A stretch of DNA of 64,000 nt from Bacteriovoracaceae bacterium (GTDB lineage: Bacteria > Bdellovibrionota > UBA1018), in the NCBI GenBank assembly GCA_947447665.1, contig CANFJX010000005.1:105279-169278 (forward strand), given 5' to 3'. Below the pieces are notes generated by a model that made no database searches, was not told where the DNA came from, and saw only the letters and a program-made list of their open reading frames with translations. Positions 1-8,712 of the stretch are shown here, piece after piece; positions within the stretch are counted from its first letter, which is position 1; each line of letters starts with the position of its first letter. The position numbers and the translations under genes are program-made.

Positions 1-2
1 AT

Positions 3-233
3 CAGATAACTTTTCCACTGTTCTCAAAAATCGACGTCAATGGAGCTCAAACTCATCCTCTTTATCAATTCCTTAAAAAAGCAGAAAAAGGCCTTTTCGG
101 AACTGAGGCCATCAAATGGAATTTCACCAAGTTTTTGGTGAGCCGCCAAGGAGACGTCTTGAAGCGATTCGCGCCCCAAACTGAGCCCGAAGCACTGGAA
201 GCTGAAATTCTAGAACAGCTTCAAAAAAGCTGA
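3..233 (+). CDS. Glutathione peroxidase, C-terminal part (cut by window edge)
   Basis: Only the last 76 residues and the stop are in the window; the start lies before base 1. The peptide contains [19 protein letters not shown] and the block [20 protein letters not shown]. These match the C-terminal half of the glutathione peroxidase/thioredoxin-fold peroxidase family, in which Trp and Asn of the WNF motif belong to the catalytic tetrad. The family reduces hydroperoxides with thiols, in bacteria usually thioredoxin. The catalytic Cys and Gln would be upstream and cannot be checked. The gene converges on the oxidase operon. Family assignment is firm; substrate and thiol partner are not known. 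Confidence 0.9.
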   Translation, partial: QITFPLFSKIDVNGAQTHPLYQFLKKAEKGLFGTEAIKWNFTKFLVSRQGDVLKRFAPQTEPEALEAEILEQLQKS

Positions 234-282
234 AATTAACTGCCACCGTCCAAACACCCTCGCGAAATGCCGAGCAAATAAT

Positions 283-684
283 CTAAGCTGAACGTTTCTG
301 ATTTTTTTCTTCAAGAAATTCATCTTCTTCGGCAGGCAAGAGTTGGGGCACCTCCGGCTCTTCGGGCCAGACTCCCGTCTTTAAAATCTCCAAGTCGCTT
401 GGATCTCTTTGACCCACTCGATCTTCTTGCCGTTTAGAGAGCAGCCCGAGGTTGATCAAGAGAAACGCGCCAATCAACAGCCCAGTGATCAACACGCCCG
501 CAAGCAAAACATAAATTACCACAGCTGCAGTGTAATTCGTAAAAGGCGATCCAGCGCCCAGAGACTCACCTACACCAGTGCCTGGCAGCTCAGCTACATA
601 GCGATGAAAACTTATCCAAAAAGAATATAGATTAACGAAAACCACCATGAATTCATGTCTGCATTTGGCAGACCATGAACTCAC
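283..684 (-). CDS. Small single-span membrane protein at the end of the caa3 oxidase operon
   Basis: This 133-residue protein is not recognised. It has one strong hydrophobic segment (about residues 52-80, AAVVIYVLLAGVLITGLLIG) followed by a charged, acidic and proline-rich tail (PEEPEVPQLLPAEEDEFLEE). Read this way it starts at a GTG sharing one base with the stop of the preceding subunit IV gene (TAGTG), so translational coupling is likely. An ATG 36 bases downstream (base 648) is the alternative; neither has a clear Shine-Dalgarno. Its position as last gene of the oxidase operon suggests an accessory or assembly role, but that is inference from context alone. Confidence 0.65.
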   Translation of the reverse strand: MSSWSAKCRHEFMVVFVNLYSFWISFHRYVAELPGTGVGESLGAGSPFTNYTAAVVIYVLLAGVLITGLLIGAFLLINLGLLSKRQEDRVGQRDPSDLEILKTGVWPEEPEVPQLLPAEEDEFLEEKNQKRSA

Positions 685-1814
685 TAATCGACAGAGTGAC
701 CGGCAGTCATGCCCTGAACGTAGCGATAAAGATCCCGTAACTCGCTTGAGCTATACTGCCCAAATCCTGGCATTAAGTTCCCAGGTAATCCCTGAATCAC
801 CCATCGGTTGAAGGCTTCTTGAGACTTCATGCCCTCGCTCCCCGCATTCAATGCACGCACGATAACTGAGCCTCTCAGAATACTAATTCCGCCCTCACCC
901 TTCGAGTTGTGGCATTCCACGCAGCTCTCAGAATAGATCTGAGCAGCTCGCGACTCGGGCGCCCCCCGCTCTAACCAACGAGCTTCATGAGGAGCGTAGA
1001 GATGAGGGTTCCGCTCGCTTTCCACCGGTTTCACTTCCATCTGATCCAACGCGAACTCTACTGGAATTGTAGCAACGACCGCCTCAGACCCACCACCTGC
1101 TTGATTAGGATTGACCCCCGCCTTCTTGAAGTCTTCGGGTGTATCAGCGAGTGCTGCCGTCGGCCCCAATGAGACCACATAGTGACTCAGCGCCCATCGG
1201 TCGTCCGCAGGCAACGAAGCGTAAGAAGCCATCGCAGAGGGAGCAAGCCCTTCCTTTAAAGTTTTAAAAACCAAAGTCGGCTTTCTGCCGTTCTTCCAAC
1301 CTTGATCCGAGTGAAAATTACGAGGAGCCGGAACGAGGGCAGCTGCAGCTGGACCATTACCCTGCCCATCCACACCGTGGCAAGCCACACACTGTACTGA
1401 GAAAATCTCTTTTCCCTTAGCCACCAGTTCAGGGGTTGAAATCCATGGTTGTGCCAATTTAGAGCCGCTCTGCGATGCGGTCATCAACTTCGGATCTACG
1501 ACAACCTTTCCTCGAAAGAATAAATCCATCGACGTCAACACGAAGAAAATCGCGAGAAATACGAACGAGGTCGCGAAAATCACGCTATTTTCTTTTCGGT
1601 CGTTATAGAGGTTCATAAAGAACAGAGCCACCAAGGTCGCCTTAGTGGTTGCCACCGCCATAGCCACTACGAAATTCAGCCGACCAAGATCAACCCCTGC
1701 GATCCAAACGGTGACGAAGGTCAGGAACAAGAGAGTTCCTCCAATCATCAACGCGGTTCGAGTTGGAAGAATGTGATGGTGATGATGCTTTTGTTTTTCC
1801 GAATGAGATTCCAT
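684..1814 (-). CDS. Cytochrome c oxidase subunit IV fused to two cytochrome c domains
   Basis: This is a 376-residue fusion. Residues 1-105 form a prokaryotic subunit IV-like module with a His-rich start and three membrane spans (about 21-39, 45-70, 78-98). Two c-type cytochrome domains follow, with heme motifs CVACH (142-146) and CVECH (298-302). Likely axial Met residues lie in the SAMASY and NLMPGF segments. Subunit IV in this family is usually only about 100 residues, so the two heme domains are an addition. They should sit in the periplasm and could pass electrons from alternative complex III to the CuA/heme c of subunit II. It lies 3 bases after ctaE, in the same operon. Confidence 0.85.
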   Translation of the reverse strand: MESHSEKQKHHHHHILPTRTALMIGGTLLFLTFVTVWIAGVDLGRLNFVVAMAVATTKATLVALFFMNLYNDRKENSVIFATSFVFLAIFFVLTSMDLFFRGKVVVDPKLMTASQSGSKLAQPWISTPELVAKGKEIFSVQCVACHGVDGQGNGPAAAALVPAPRNFHSDQGWKNGRKPTLVFKTLKEGLAPSAMASYASLPADDRWALSHYVVSLGPTAALADTPEDFKKAGVNPNQAGGGSEAVVATIPVEFALDQMEVKPVESERNPHLYAPHEARWLERGAPESRAAQIYSESCVECHNSKGEGGISILRGSVIVRALNAGSEGMKSQEAFNRWVIQGLPGNLMPGFGQYSSSELRDLYRYVQGMTAGHSVD

Positions 1815-1817
1815 AAA

Positions 1818-2468
1818 TTAACCCACCAAGTAGAGAAGCGGAAATAAATAAATCCAAACCAAATCAACGAAGTGCCAGTAAAATCCAACCAATTCTACGG
1901 GAGTGTAGAAATTTGGACCGAACTCGCCTCGAATCGTCCGACGAAGAACCCACGCAATCACGCCCATCCCAATCAAGACGTGAATCCCATGAAGCCCGGT
2001 CATCATAAAGTAGAGGGAGAAGAATAGTGCAGACTTTGGGTCTTTGAGTTCTTCATTCGTGAAATTTGCCCCTGGCAGGAGTCCGTGATGAAATTTCGCA
2101 GAGTACTCAAAATACTTCACCACGAGAAAGCAGCAGGCAAAAAGAAATGTCATGACTAAATAAACAATTGCCCGATCTCGCTGACCCTTTTGAGTAGAGC
2201 TCACCGCCAAAGCCATCGTGAGACTACTGGTAATCAGGACAACCGTGTTAATCGCTCCCATTTTCACGGCAAGAAGCTTGTGGGCTTCATGGACCATCTC
2301 CGGATAGAGGCCTTTCAAGATGCCATAGGCGACAAAGAGTCCGCCAAACATCAACACTTCGGTCACTAGAAAGATCCACATCCCCTGCTTAGACGCCTCA
2401 AATTCATCATCAGCACTGGCGAAGTGGTGAGCGTGATGATGCTTTAATGCAGTTTCTCCGTTCGACAT
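1818..2468 (-). CDS. ctaE: Cytochrome c oxidase subunit III
   Basis: This 216-residue integral membrane protein has the subunit III hallmarks: an N-terminal segment KQGMWIFLVTEVLMFGGLFVAY, the loop LHGIHVLIGMGV and the C-terminal helix with FYWHFVDLVWIYLFPLLYL. There are about five membrane spans, as in the short bacterial subunit III forms. Subunit III stabilises the catalytic subunit and may help proton uptake and lipid binding. The N-terminus is His-rich (HHHAHH). It follows ctaD by 14 bases and is translated with an upstream AGGAGA-like site. The identity is secure. Confidence 0.96.
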   Translation of the reverse strand: MSNGETALKHHHAHHFASADDEFEASKQGMWIFLVTEVLMFGGLFVAYGILKGLYPEMVHEAHKLLAVKMGAINTVVLITSSLTMALAVSSTQKGQRDRAIVYLVMTFLFACCFLVVKYFEYSAKFHHGLLPGANFTNEELKDPKSALFFSLYFMMTGLHGIHVLIGMGVIAWVLRRTIRGEFGPNFYTPVELVGFYWHFVDLVWIYLFPLLYLVG

Positions 2469-2482
2469 GATGTCTCCTTAAA

Positions 2483-4111
2483 TTAAGAATTGCCCTGCAT
2501 GGTAATGTTCTCCGGCAAGTATTCATAAGGCCAAGAGGTCACCACTGGAGTTTCAATAAAGTTTTCATGCGGAGGAGGAGAAGGCGTCTGCCACTCCAAA
2601 GTCAACGCATTCCAAGGATTTGGGCCTGCCTTTTTTCCGTAGCGCATGCCCTGGTAAAAGTAGTAGGCCGCATAAAAGAAACCTAAACCAATAAACCAAG
2701 AACCCACCGTAGACATCCGATTTAAAAAAGTGAATTCAGGCAAATAGGTCCAGTAGCGGCGGGGCATTCCTTGAGCTCCAAGAACAAACTGAGGAAGAAA
2801 CGTCACGTTGAAGCCGATCAAAATTAGCCAAAACGAAATTTGTGCCGGTCTTTCCGGATACATTCTCCCTGTCATTTTTGGGAACCAGTAATGAAGCCCA
2901 GCCATGAGAGCCATCAGCGTGCCGCCGACCATCACGTAATGGAAGTGAGCCACGACGAAATAAGTTTGGGTCAAATGGACGTCAATTGCTAGCGTCGCCA
3001 AGAACACGCCCGTGAGCCCACCAATCGTAAACAACTCCAAGAAGCCAAACACATAAAGCATTGGGGCATAGAAGTGAATGGACCCCTTATACATGGTCCC
3101 CACCCAACTGAACACTTTGACTCCAGTCGGTACAGCTACAAACATGGTCAGGAGCGAAAACACGAAATTTGCCAGCTCCGACTGACCACTCACAAACATG
3201 TGGTGACCCCAGACGATAAAAGCAATGAGGGCAATCCCAAAGGAAGAGTAAGCAATTGCCTTATATCCAAACATCGGCTTTCTGCAAAAAACGGGAATCA
3301 CCTCTGAAATGATCCCCATTGCGGGAAGAATCATAATGTAAACCGCAGGGTGAGAATAAAACCAGAAAAAGTGCTGAAACAAGATCGGATCCCCACCTAA
3401 TTTAGGGTCAAAGATCCCAATATGGAAAAGTCTTTCCATGATCAAAAGCAGTAATGTAATTGCGAGAACCGGGGTCGCCAGTACTTGAATAATGCTTGTT
3501 GCGTAGAGAGCCCAGCAAAACAATGGAAGCCGCGACCACGATAGACCAGGCGCTCGGAGCTTGTGAATCGTTACAATAAAGTTTAGTCCGGTCAGAATGG
3601 ATGAAAACCCGGCAATAAAGGCCCCGGTCAAAACCAAAATTACGGTCGTATTGGTCCGGATCGAATAAGGAGTGTAGAAAGTCCAGCCCGTATCAGCTCC
3701 GCGTAAGAACAACGCGGCCACCGCAAAAGTCGCTCCGATCATAAAAATGTAATAGGACAGTAAATTAAGTCTCGGAAAAGCGACATCCTTTGCACCCAAG
3801 ATGATCGGCAAAATAAAATTACCGAGTGCGGCAGGAATCGAAGGGATAATGACCAGGAAGACCATGATCGCACCATGGTAAGTAAAAAACCGGTTGTACG
3901 CGTTGGCATCCACGATCTGCACGCCACTCTTGTAGAGCTCGAGGCGAATCAGAAGAGCAAAAACCCCTCCTACCAAGAAAAAGCTCAACACACTAAAAAG
4001 GTACATGACCCCAATTCTTTTATGATCCAAGGTCGTCAACCAAGACATCAACCCCTTGGAGTGGTTGAGGTAATTATCTCCTGTGTGCGCTACTGCTGAT
4101 TGATGAGCCAT
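2483..4111 (-). CDS. ctaD: Cytochrome c oxidase subunit I, A2-type heme-copper oxidase
   Basis: This 542-residue, twelve-helix catalytic subunit reduces oxygen to water and pumps protons. The ligands are visible: His79 in TYHGAIMVF (low-spin heme), CuB His residues in SHPAVY and WGHHMF, and the heme a3/low-spin pair in [10 protein letters not shown]. The motif is YSHPAVY, not HPEVY. The proton-channel Glu is therefore absent and replaced by the Tyr-Ser pair that defines A2-type oxidases such as the Thermus caa3 enzyme. The Tyr that cross-links to the CuB His is kept. A ribosome site (AGAGGA) sits 6-7 bases before the ATG. It lies between ctaC and ctaE. Confidence 0.97.
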   Translation of the reverse strand: MAHQSAVAHTGDNYLNHSKGLMSWLTTLDHKRIGVMYLFSVLSFFLVGGVFALLIRLELYKSGVQIVDANAYNRFFTYHGAIMVFLVIIPSIPAALGNFILPIILGAKDVAFPRLNLLSYYIFMIGATFAVAALFLRGADTGWTFYTPYSIRTNTTVILVLTGAFIAGFSSILTGLNFIVTIHKLRAPGLSWSRLPLFCWALYATSIIQVLATPVLAITLLLLIMERLFHIGIFDPKLGGDPILFQHFFWFYSHPAVYIMILPAMGIISEVIPVFCRKPMFGYKAIAYSSFGIALIAFIVWGHHMFVSGQSELANFVFSLLTMFVAVPTGVKVFSWVGTMYKGSIHFYAPMLYVFGFLELFTIGGLTGVFLATLAIDVHLTQTYFVVAHFHYVMVGGTLMALMAGLHYWFPKMTGRMYPERPAQISFWLILIGFNVTFLPQFVLGAQGMPRRYWTYLPEFTFLNRMSTVGSWFIGLGFFYAAYYFYQGMRYGKKAGPNPWNALTLEWQTPSPPPHENFIETPVVTSWPYEYLPENITMQGNS

Positions 4112-4124
4112 ACTTTTCCTCTCA

Positions 4125-5123
4125 CTATTTCAAACTCTTAATGTAAGCGATTAGGGCATTCATCTCTGTCTCAGAGATCAGGCCCTTAAACGTGGGCATG
4201 ACTGGATTGAAGCCTTTCACTGTGTTGGATTGCGGGTTTTCAATGTGATTGCGAATATAATTTTCATCGGCAATCACCTTTCTCCCATCAGCAAGCTCAA
4301 CTTGGGTTCCAAAAAGACCTTTATGGCTAGGTCCGACTTTCAACGTACCATCGACCGAGTGGCAAGCGACGCACCCTTTCTTTTCGTAAACAGCTTTGCC
4401 TTGATCTACTAAGGTGAGCTGAGCCGCAGCCACTTTCCCAAGAGGAGCTTCTGATGCGCCCTCTAAGCCGATTTCAGGCACTTCTCCAATGGGTCGATTT
4501 AAAGTCCAGGCTTTCCATTGGGCTTCATCTAGAACGACTACCTTAGCCAACATGCCTGAATGGGACGTGCCGCAGTATTCGGTACAGAAAACCTGATGTT
4601 TTCCTGGCACGGTTGCCGTGAACCAAAGACTGCTATACATGCCAGGAACCACGTCCTGTTTGATTCTAAAATTAGGAATAAAAAATCCGTGCAAAACGTC
4701 TTCGGAGGTCATGACCAACTTAACAGGACGATTAACAGGAACATATACCTCGTTCACCGTAGTCCGACCGTCATCATACTGAAATGTCCAAAGCCACTGC
4801 TTCCCAATCACTCGGACTTCATAGGAATCTGCTGGCGCCTGGGTCATCGTATGATAAATCGAGTAACCCCACCCAAAGATAATCATTAGCAGCAGAGTTG
4901 GAACTGCAATCCAAACTGCTTCAAGCAGGTGACTTCCTGTGATGTAACTGGTCTTTTTCTGAGGCCGATGCCGATAGGTAATGGCAAAATAGAGCATCGC
5001 CCCCACTACCAACAAGAAAAAGAAGGCACTCAGTCCCATCAAAAAATCGTACAAACTATCCCAACGCGCGGCAACTACCGTACCCTGGATAGGAACACTG
5101 CTTGCTAAAGCCTGGTTAAACAT
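4125..5123 (-). CDS. ctaC: Cytochrome c oxidase subunit II with fused cytochrome c (caa3-type)
   Basis: This 332-residue subunit has two N-terminal membrane helices (about 26-50 and 66-90), a cupredoxin domain with all CuA ligands (His145, Cys180, Cys184, His188, Met191 in [13 protein letters not shown]), and a C-terminal cytochrome c domain with heme motif CVACH at 250-254. The fused heme makes this a caa3-type oxidase. I chose the ATG at 5123, preceded by AAGGAG nine bases upstream, over the longer reading frame that begins upstream inside the Sco gene; this leaves a 19-base overlap with the Sco gene. It receives electrons from periplasmic c hemes and passes them to subunit I. Confidence 0.95.
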   Translation of the reverse strand: MFNQALASSVPIQGTVVAARWDSLYDFLMGLSAFFFLLVVGAMLYFAITYRHRPQKKTSYITGSHLLEAVWIAVPTLLLMIIFGWGYSIYHTMTQAPADSYEVRVIGKQWLWTFQYDDGRTTVNEVYVPVNRPVKLVMTSEDVLHGFFIPNFRIKQDVVPGMYSSLWFTATVPGKHQVFCTEYCGTSHSGMLAKVVVLDEAQWKAWTLNRPIGEVPEIGLEGASEAPLGKVAAAQLTLVDQGKAVYEKKGCVACHSVDGTLKVGPSHKGLFGTQVELADGRKVIADENYIRNHIENPQSNTVKGFNPVMPTFKGLISETEMNALIAYIKSLK

Positions 5124-5998
5124 TCGGTTGAGGCTCCTTTTCTCTGTCTGCGCCAAAAAATCGCTAAATAGCCACCAAAAGCTAGAACAGTGAGACAAGC
5201 GCTAAGCTGCATCAAGCTGTTCAAGTAAACTGAATACTTTCTGGTTTTCGGATCATACCTATAGCAAAACAAAAGCAAACGATCTACTACCGTTCCAATT
5301 TTTCCACTCGATGCCTCAAGGAGGGCCATCCGAAGGTCAGATTTTCGAAACTCAATCCCGTAGAGATACCGGGAGATCACTCCAGATGGGGTCAAAACGG
5401 GAATCACAGCACTGTGAGCGTATTGTTTTTCCTCAGGCACATACTTGTAACCAAAACCCACAGCTGCAGCTAATTTTTTGACTTGGTCTTCAGATCCGGT
5501 AAGAAAATGCCAGCCGTTTTGGGCTGAACTTCGACCATAAGCACGAAGGTAGCCCTCTTTTTTCCTCCGAGCCAAGTCAAATGTTTCAGTTGGATCAATA
5601 CTCACCGAAACAATTTCAAACTTTTCGCCCGCACTCCAATCCAAGTTTTTTAACGAGGTCACCAGACCATTCAACATAAAGTTGCAAAGGTTCGGACATT
5701 GGTAGTAGACGAGGGTCAAAAGGACGGGTTTACCTTTTCCAAAAAACTGAGAGAGGCGGACTGGATGCCCGTCCTCGTCTGTGAGACTATAGTCGTCCGG
5801 ACCAACTTGAGCCCCGAGGTGCTCGATCACGCCGGACTCTTTCAGCTCATCAGGGAGCGGACCAGCATAAGAAGTCCCAGGGCTGCCATAGCTGAGAGAA
5901 ACCAGGGCGGCGCCCACGAGAAAAAGAAGCCTTCGAATTCCTCTTTCTCCCCTCTTCCCCGGATCCACTAAAATTTGAGGTAGATGGTAATTGGTCAA
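5105..5998 (-). CDS. SCO1/SenC copper chaperone for the CuA centre
   Basis: This 297-residue thioredoxin-fold protein has the SCO family copper motif CPNLC (CxxxC) in VYYQCPNLC and the distal copper His in YAHSAVIPVLTP. A hydrophobic N-terminal segment (about 23-45) looks like a signal sequence, and a second hydrophobic span occurs near the C-terminus (SACLTVLAFGGYLAIFW), so the protein is membrane anchored facing the periplasm. SCO proteins insert copper into CuA of subunit II. It is the first gene of the oxidase operon and overlaps ctaC, fitting that job. The start used here is TTG at 5998 without a good ribosome site; a GTG 30 bases downstream is possible. Confidence 0.9.
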   Translation of the reverse strand: MTNYHLPQILVDPGKRGERGIRRLLFLVGAALVSLSYGSPGTSYAGPLPDELKESGVIEHLGAQVGPDDYSLTDEDGHPVRLSQFFGKGKPVLLTLVYYQCPNLCNFMLNGLVTSLKNLDWSAGEKFEIVSVSIDPTETFDLARRKKEGYLRAYGRSSAQNGWHFLTGSEDQVKKLAAAVGFGYKYVPEEKQYAHSAVIPVLTPSGVISRYLYGIEFRKSDLRMALLEASSGKIGTVVDRLLLFCYRYDPKTRKYSVYLNSLMQLSACLTVLAFGGYLAIFWRRQRKGASTECLTRL

Positions 5999-6079
5999 AG
6001 TGCTCTAGTTATAGATTTAGCTCGGAACCAAGTCAAGATTAAGCTCGAACCCTTCTGCATTCAGTGCTAAAAGACAAGC

Positions 6080-6709
6080 ATGCGAAAAGCTTCATGGTTC
6101 CTTGTTGGTTTCATTTACTTCGTTTTGATTTGGCTCAACAAGCTCGAGACCAGTTCCATGACCCTTCCACCCTGGGCAAAAGAATTCAGTCTTGCAGTCA
6201 TTTTCGCATCTTGGAGTGCCTCCCTCCTTTTCGCCACACACCAAACGTGGACCGACTCTCAAACGGTTGAGGCACCGAAATTGAAGCGCCTGGCGGCCTC
6301 TGGCCTCGCCGCTTTACTCATTCAGTACCTTCTTGGCGCTATTTCCAGAAATTATCACGCAGGTCTTGCATGTCCGAACTTCCCCTCTTGTGCTGAGGGG
6401 GTTTTTCCCTTCAGCTTTGAAAGCACCCTAGCGTTTGCTCATCGATGGTGGGGGGTCCTCATGCTAGGACTTTTCATTCATTTTTCTATCGCAGCTCTCA
6501 AGTCAGCTCCTGAACTGTTTAGATCAGCCAGAAGAGCTTCAGGTCTCGCCGTAGCTCAGGTTTTTCTTGGAGTAGGGGTCGTAATGACTCAGCTTCACCC
6601 TGACTCCCGCCTATGCCACGTGGCCATAGGTTACGCGCTCTGGGGGATCACACTTTACATCCTCGCTCGAACGGGTGGATTCCGCCAGATCCTCGCTCGA
6701 CCGATCTAA
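6080..6709 (+). CDS. ctaA: Short heme A synthase-like protein (CtaA/COX15 family)
   Basis: This 209-residue membrane protein has about six spans. It shows the CtaA signature GLACPNFPSC (Cys97 and Cys104), AHRWWG (His121) and a C-terminal LCHVAIGYALWG (His180). CtaA converts heme O to heme A by oxidising the C8 methyl, needed for aa3-type oxidases. Usual CtaA/COX15 proteins have about eight spans and 300 or more residues, so this one is clearly short and probably lacks part of one four-helix half. Four bases later comes ctaB, which makes heme O, so the pathway context is strong. Start ATG 6080 has no obvious Shine-Dalgarno. Confidence 0.8.
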   Translation: MRKASWFLVGFIYFVLIWLNKLETSSMTLPPWAKEFSLAVIFASWSASLLFATHQTWTDSQTVEAPKLKRLAASGLAALLIQYLLGAISRNYHAGLACPNFPSCAEGVFPFSFESTLAFAHRWWGVLMLGLFIHFSIAALKSAPELFRSARRASGLAVAQVFLGVGVVMTQLHPDSRLCHVAIGYALWGITLYILARTGGFRQILARPI

Positions 6710-6712
6710 ACC

Positions 6713-7603
6713 ATGCTTACTTTAGAATCCATTAAAACTTGGAGAGAACTTTCTAAATCTGGAATCGTAGCGCTTGTCCTCATTAGCGTTCTTGCAGGCT
6801 ATCTCATCGGTCAACCCTCTGAGCTCTCCCTAAGCTGGCTCAGACTAGGGAGCACCCTCATGGGAATCCTTCTCCTCGCCTCTGGTTCTTCTGCTCTCAA
6901 CCAGTGGCAAGAGTCCGAAATCGATGCCTTGATGCCTAGAACTGCAGGTAGGCCTATTCCATCCGGAAAGCTGAGCCCCAAAAAAGTGATGACCTTTGTC
7001 CTGACCTGCTTAAGCTCGGGTCTGGTGATTCTCCTCTGGCTATCCCCAACACTCTTTCTCTTGGGAATGGCGGCCATTTTTTCCTATAATGGACTTTATA
7101 CGCTGTGGTGGAAAAAACACTGGGCCTACGCCGCCGTCCCGGGAGCAATTCCGGGCGCAATTCCAATCCTCATGGGGCACACTGCGGCCTGCGGTAAGGT
7201 CCTCACGCCCTCCGGTCTTTATATTTTCTTTATCTTGTTCTTTTGGCAAATGCCCCACTTCTGGGCCCTCGCGCTCCGCTATCAAAAAGACTACCAACAG
7301 GGAGGGTTTCCAACCCTTCCAGTCATTCATGGGCTCGGAGTCACTCTGCGGCAAATCACTGCTTGGTCTCTGGCCTATATCGGACTAGCCCTCATTGCTC
7401 CCTTATTTATGAAGGTGGGCTGGATCTACCTCGTCCCAACCATCGCAGTCAGCGCCAAGGTGATCCTGGAGCTATTCCGGTATTCACAGAAACCCGAGGG
7501 CAATCAATGGCTTCCTTTTTTTCTCTGGGTCAACTTTAGCCTGATCATTTATCTTGCGGCCGCGTGTATCGACCTGTGGAGCTACTACCTCCCGATGCGG
7601 TGA
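6713..7603 (+). CDS. ctaB: Protoheme IX farnesyltransferase (heme O synthase)
   Basis: This 296-residue UbiA-family prenyltransferase adds a farnesyl group to heme b to make heme O, the precursor of heme A. The first Asp-rich motif appears as NQWQESEIDALMPRTAGRP; the family usually has N-x3-D-x-D-x2-M-x-RT-x2-RP, so the first acidic residue is Glu here. The segment YTLWWKKHWAYAAVPGAIPGAIP and the loop FFWQMPHFWALALRYQKDY match COX10/CtaB. About nine membrane helices are present. It lies 4 bases after the CtaA-like gene, so the two are cotranscribed between the oxidase and ACIII operons, supplying their heme. Confidence 0.95.
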   Translation: MLTLESIKTWRELSKSGIVALVLISVLAGYLIGQPSELSLSWLRLGSTLMGILLLASGSSALNQWQESEIDALMPRTAGRPIPSGKLSPKKVMTFVLTCLSSGLVILLWLSPTLFLLGMAAIFSYNGLYTLWWKKHWAYAAVPGAIPGAIPILMGHTAACGKVLTPSGLYIFFILFFWQMPHFWALALRYQKDYQQGGFPTLPVIHGLGVTLRQITAWSLAYIGLALIAPLFMKVGWIYLVPTIAVSAKVILELFRYSQKPEGNQWLPFFLWVNFSLIIYLAAACIDLWSYYLPMR

Positions 7604-7662
7604 GTTAAACTCCCAGTTATTTAAAAAGTGGAATTTCAATTAAAATAAAATAGAATCGGAAG

Positions 7663-8697
7663 ATGGGTTTAGCTCAAACACTTAAACGACTCCGACCTTG
7701 CCTCGCGGCCTGCTGGGTTGTCAGTCCGCTTCTGATAACCTACCCTGCCTCGGCCGCAAGTCAGACCCTGTGGGTTCCTGGAATTACCAATTCTGAAACC
7801 GTCCAACTGCGAAGCACCCCAGATGCGAAAATCCGCCCCATTGGGAATGCCCGAGGAAAAAGCCGAGTCTGGGTGACTCAGCAATCGAAGAATGGTTTCC
7901 GCGCCGTTTATCTTAAAAGTCCGGTTCAAGGTAAATCCTTTGCATGGATCCCCGAATCATCAGTCACACTCGGGCCCGGAACCCCTCTAACCCCCCCTCT
8001 AAAGTTACCCCGAACTCTAGCCTCAACGCAGTCGGTTTTGGAGACACCTCAAGATGCCACCCCACCTTACACCGGACAAAGACTTCATCTCGATTTGACA
8101 GCGGGACCGAGTGGCCAAATCTTCTACTCCGTTTCACCTAACCGGGTCGGAGACCGGACTTCAGCAATCAACGGCTATGGCGTCTTTTTCATCCCGCAGG
8201 CATCCTACCTGCTAGGCAAAAACCCCCAAATCTCGGGGATAGAACTTGCCGTGAACGCACCCATCACTTACATTTTTCCTGCTCCGAACTATAATTCACC
8301 CATCCTCTGGTCAGTGAATTTTGCAGCATCATATAAAACACAAAGTCCTTTTTCGCCCATCCTATTGATAGGAACCCAAGCACTCCCACTCCCCTATGTC
8401 TCACAAACCCTCTCCACCCAAATAATTTGGCTGGGAGGTGGAGTGCGAACTCAATTCTCTCTCTTCAAACGAGCCCTCGATCTGTCGGTGATCGGCGCCT
8501 ACAGCCTCAACGCTACCTCAACTCCGAGCGGAACGTCCCTCCATTACCAGAGTCCTGGCTGGAAGGGCTCAGCGCAGCTCAGCGCCCAAATCATCTCGCG
8601 ACTGTTTTTGGGAGTGAACGCTGACTACCTCATGTTGAAGGGCGCACTCAAACTGAGCGGATACACCGTATCAGGAGGCCTCTCCTACCGCTTTTAA
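7663..8697 (+). CDS. Secreted protein with SH3-like domain and C-terminal beta-barrel
   Basis: This 344-residue protein has a signal peptide (hydrophobic about 12-30, cleavage near PASAAS). Residues about 35-105 resemble a bacterial SH3 domain (VQLRSTPDAKIRPIGNARGKSRVWV). A Pro/Thr-rich linker follows, then about 210 residues of alternating polar/hydrophobic strands ending in GLSYRF; a terminal Phe is typical of outer-membrane barrels. The SH3-like part could contact peptidoglycan while the barrel sits in the outer membrane. The exact family is not recognised. It follows ctaB after a 59-base AT-rich gap, so it may have its own promoter, and converges on actF. Confidence 0.7.
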   Translation: MGLAQTLKRLRPCLAACWVVSPLLITYPASAASQTLWVPGITNSETVQLRSTPDAKIRPIGNARGKSRVWVTQQSKNGFRAVYLKSPVQGKSFAWIPESSVTLGPGTPLTPPLKLPRTLASTQSVLETPQDATPPYTGQRLHLDLTAGPSGQIFYSVSPNRVGDRTSAINGYGVFFIPQASYLLGKNPQISGIELAVNAPITYIFPAPNYNSPILWSVNFAASYKTQSPFSPILLIGTQALPLPYVSQTLSTQIIWLGGGVRTQFSLFKRALDLSVIGAYSLNATSTPSGTSLHYQSPGWKGSAQLSAQIISRLFLGVNADYLMLKGALKLSGYTVSGGLSYRF

Positions 8698-8712
8698 GTC
8701 ATTGGCGATCTA

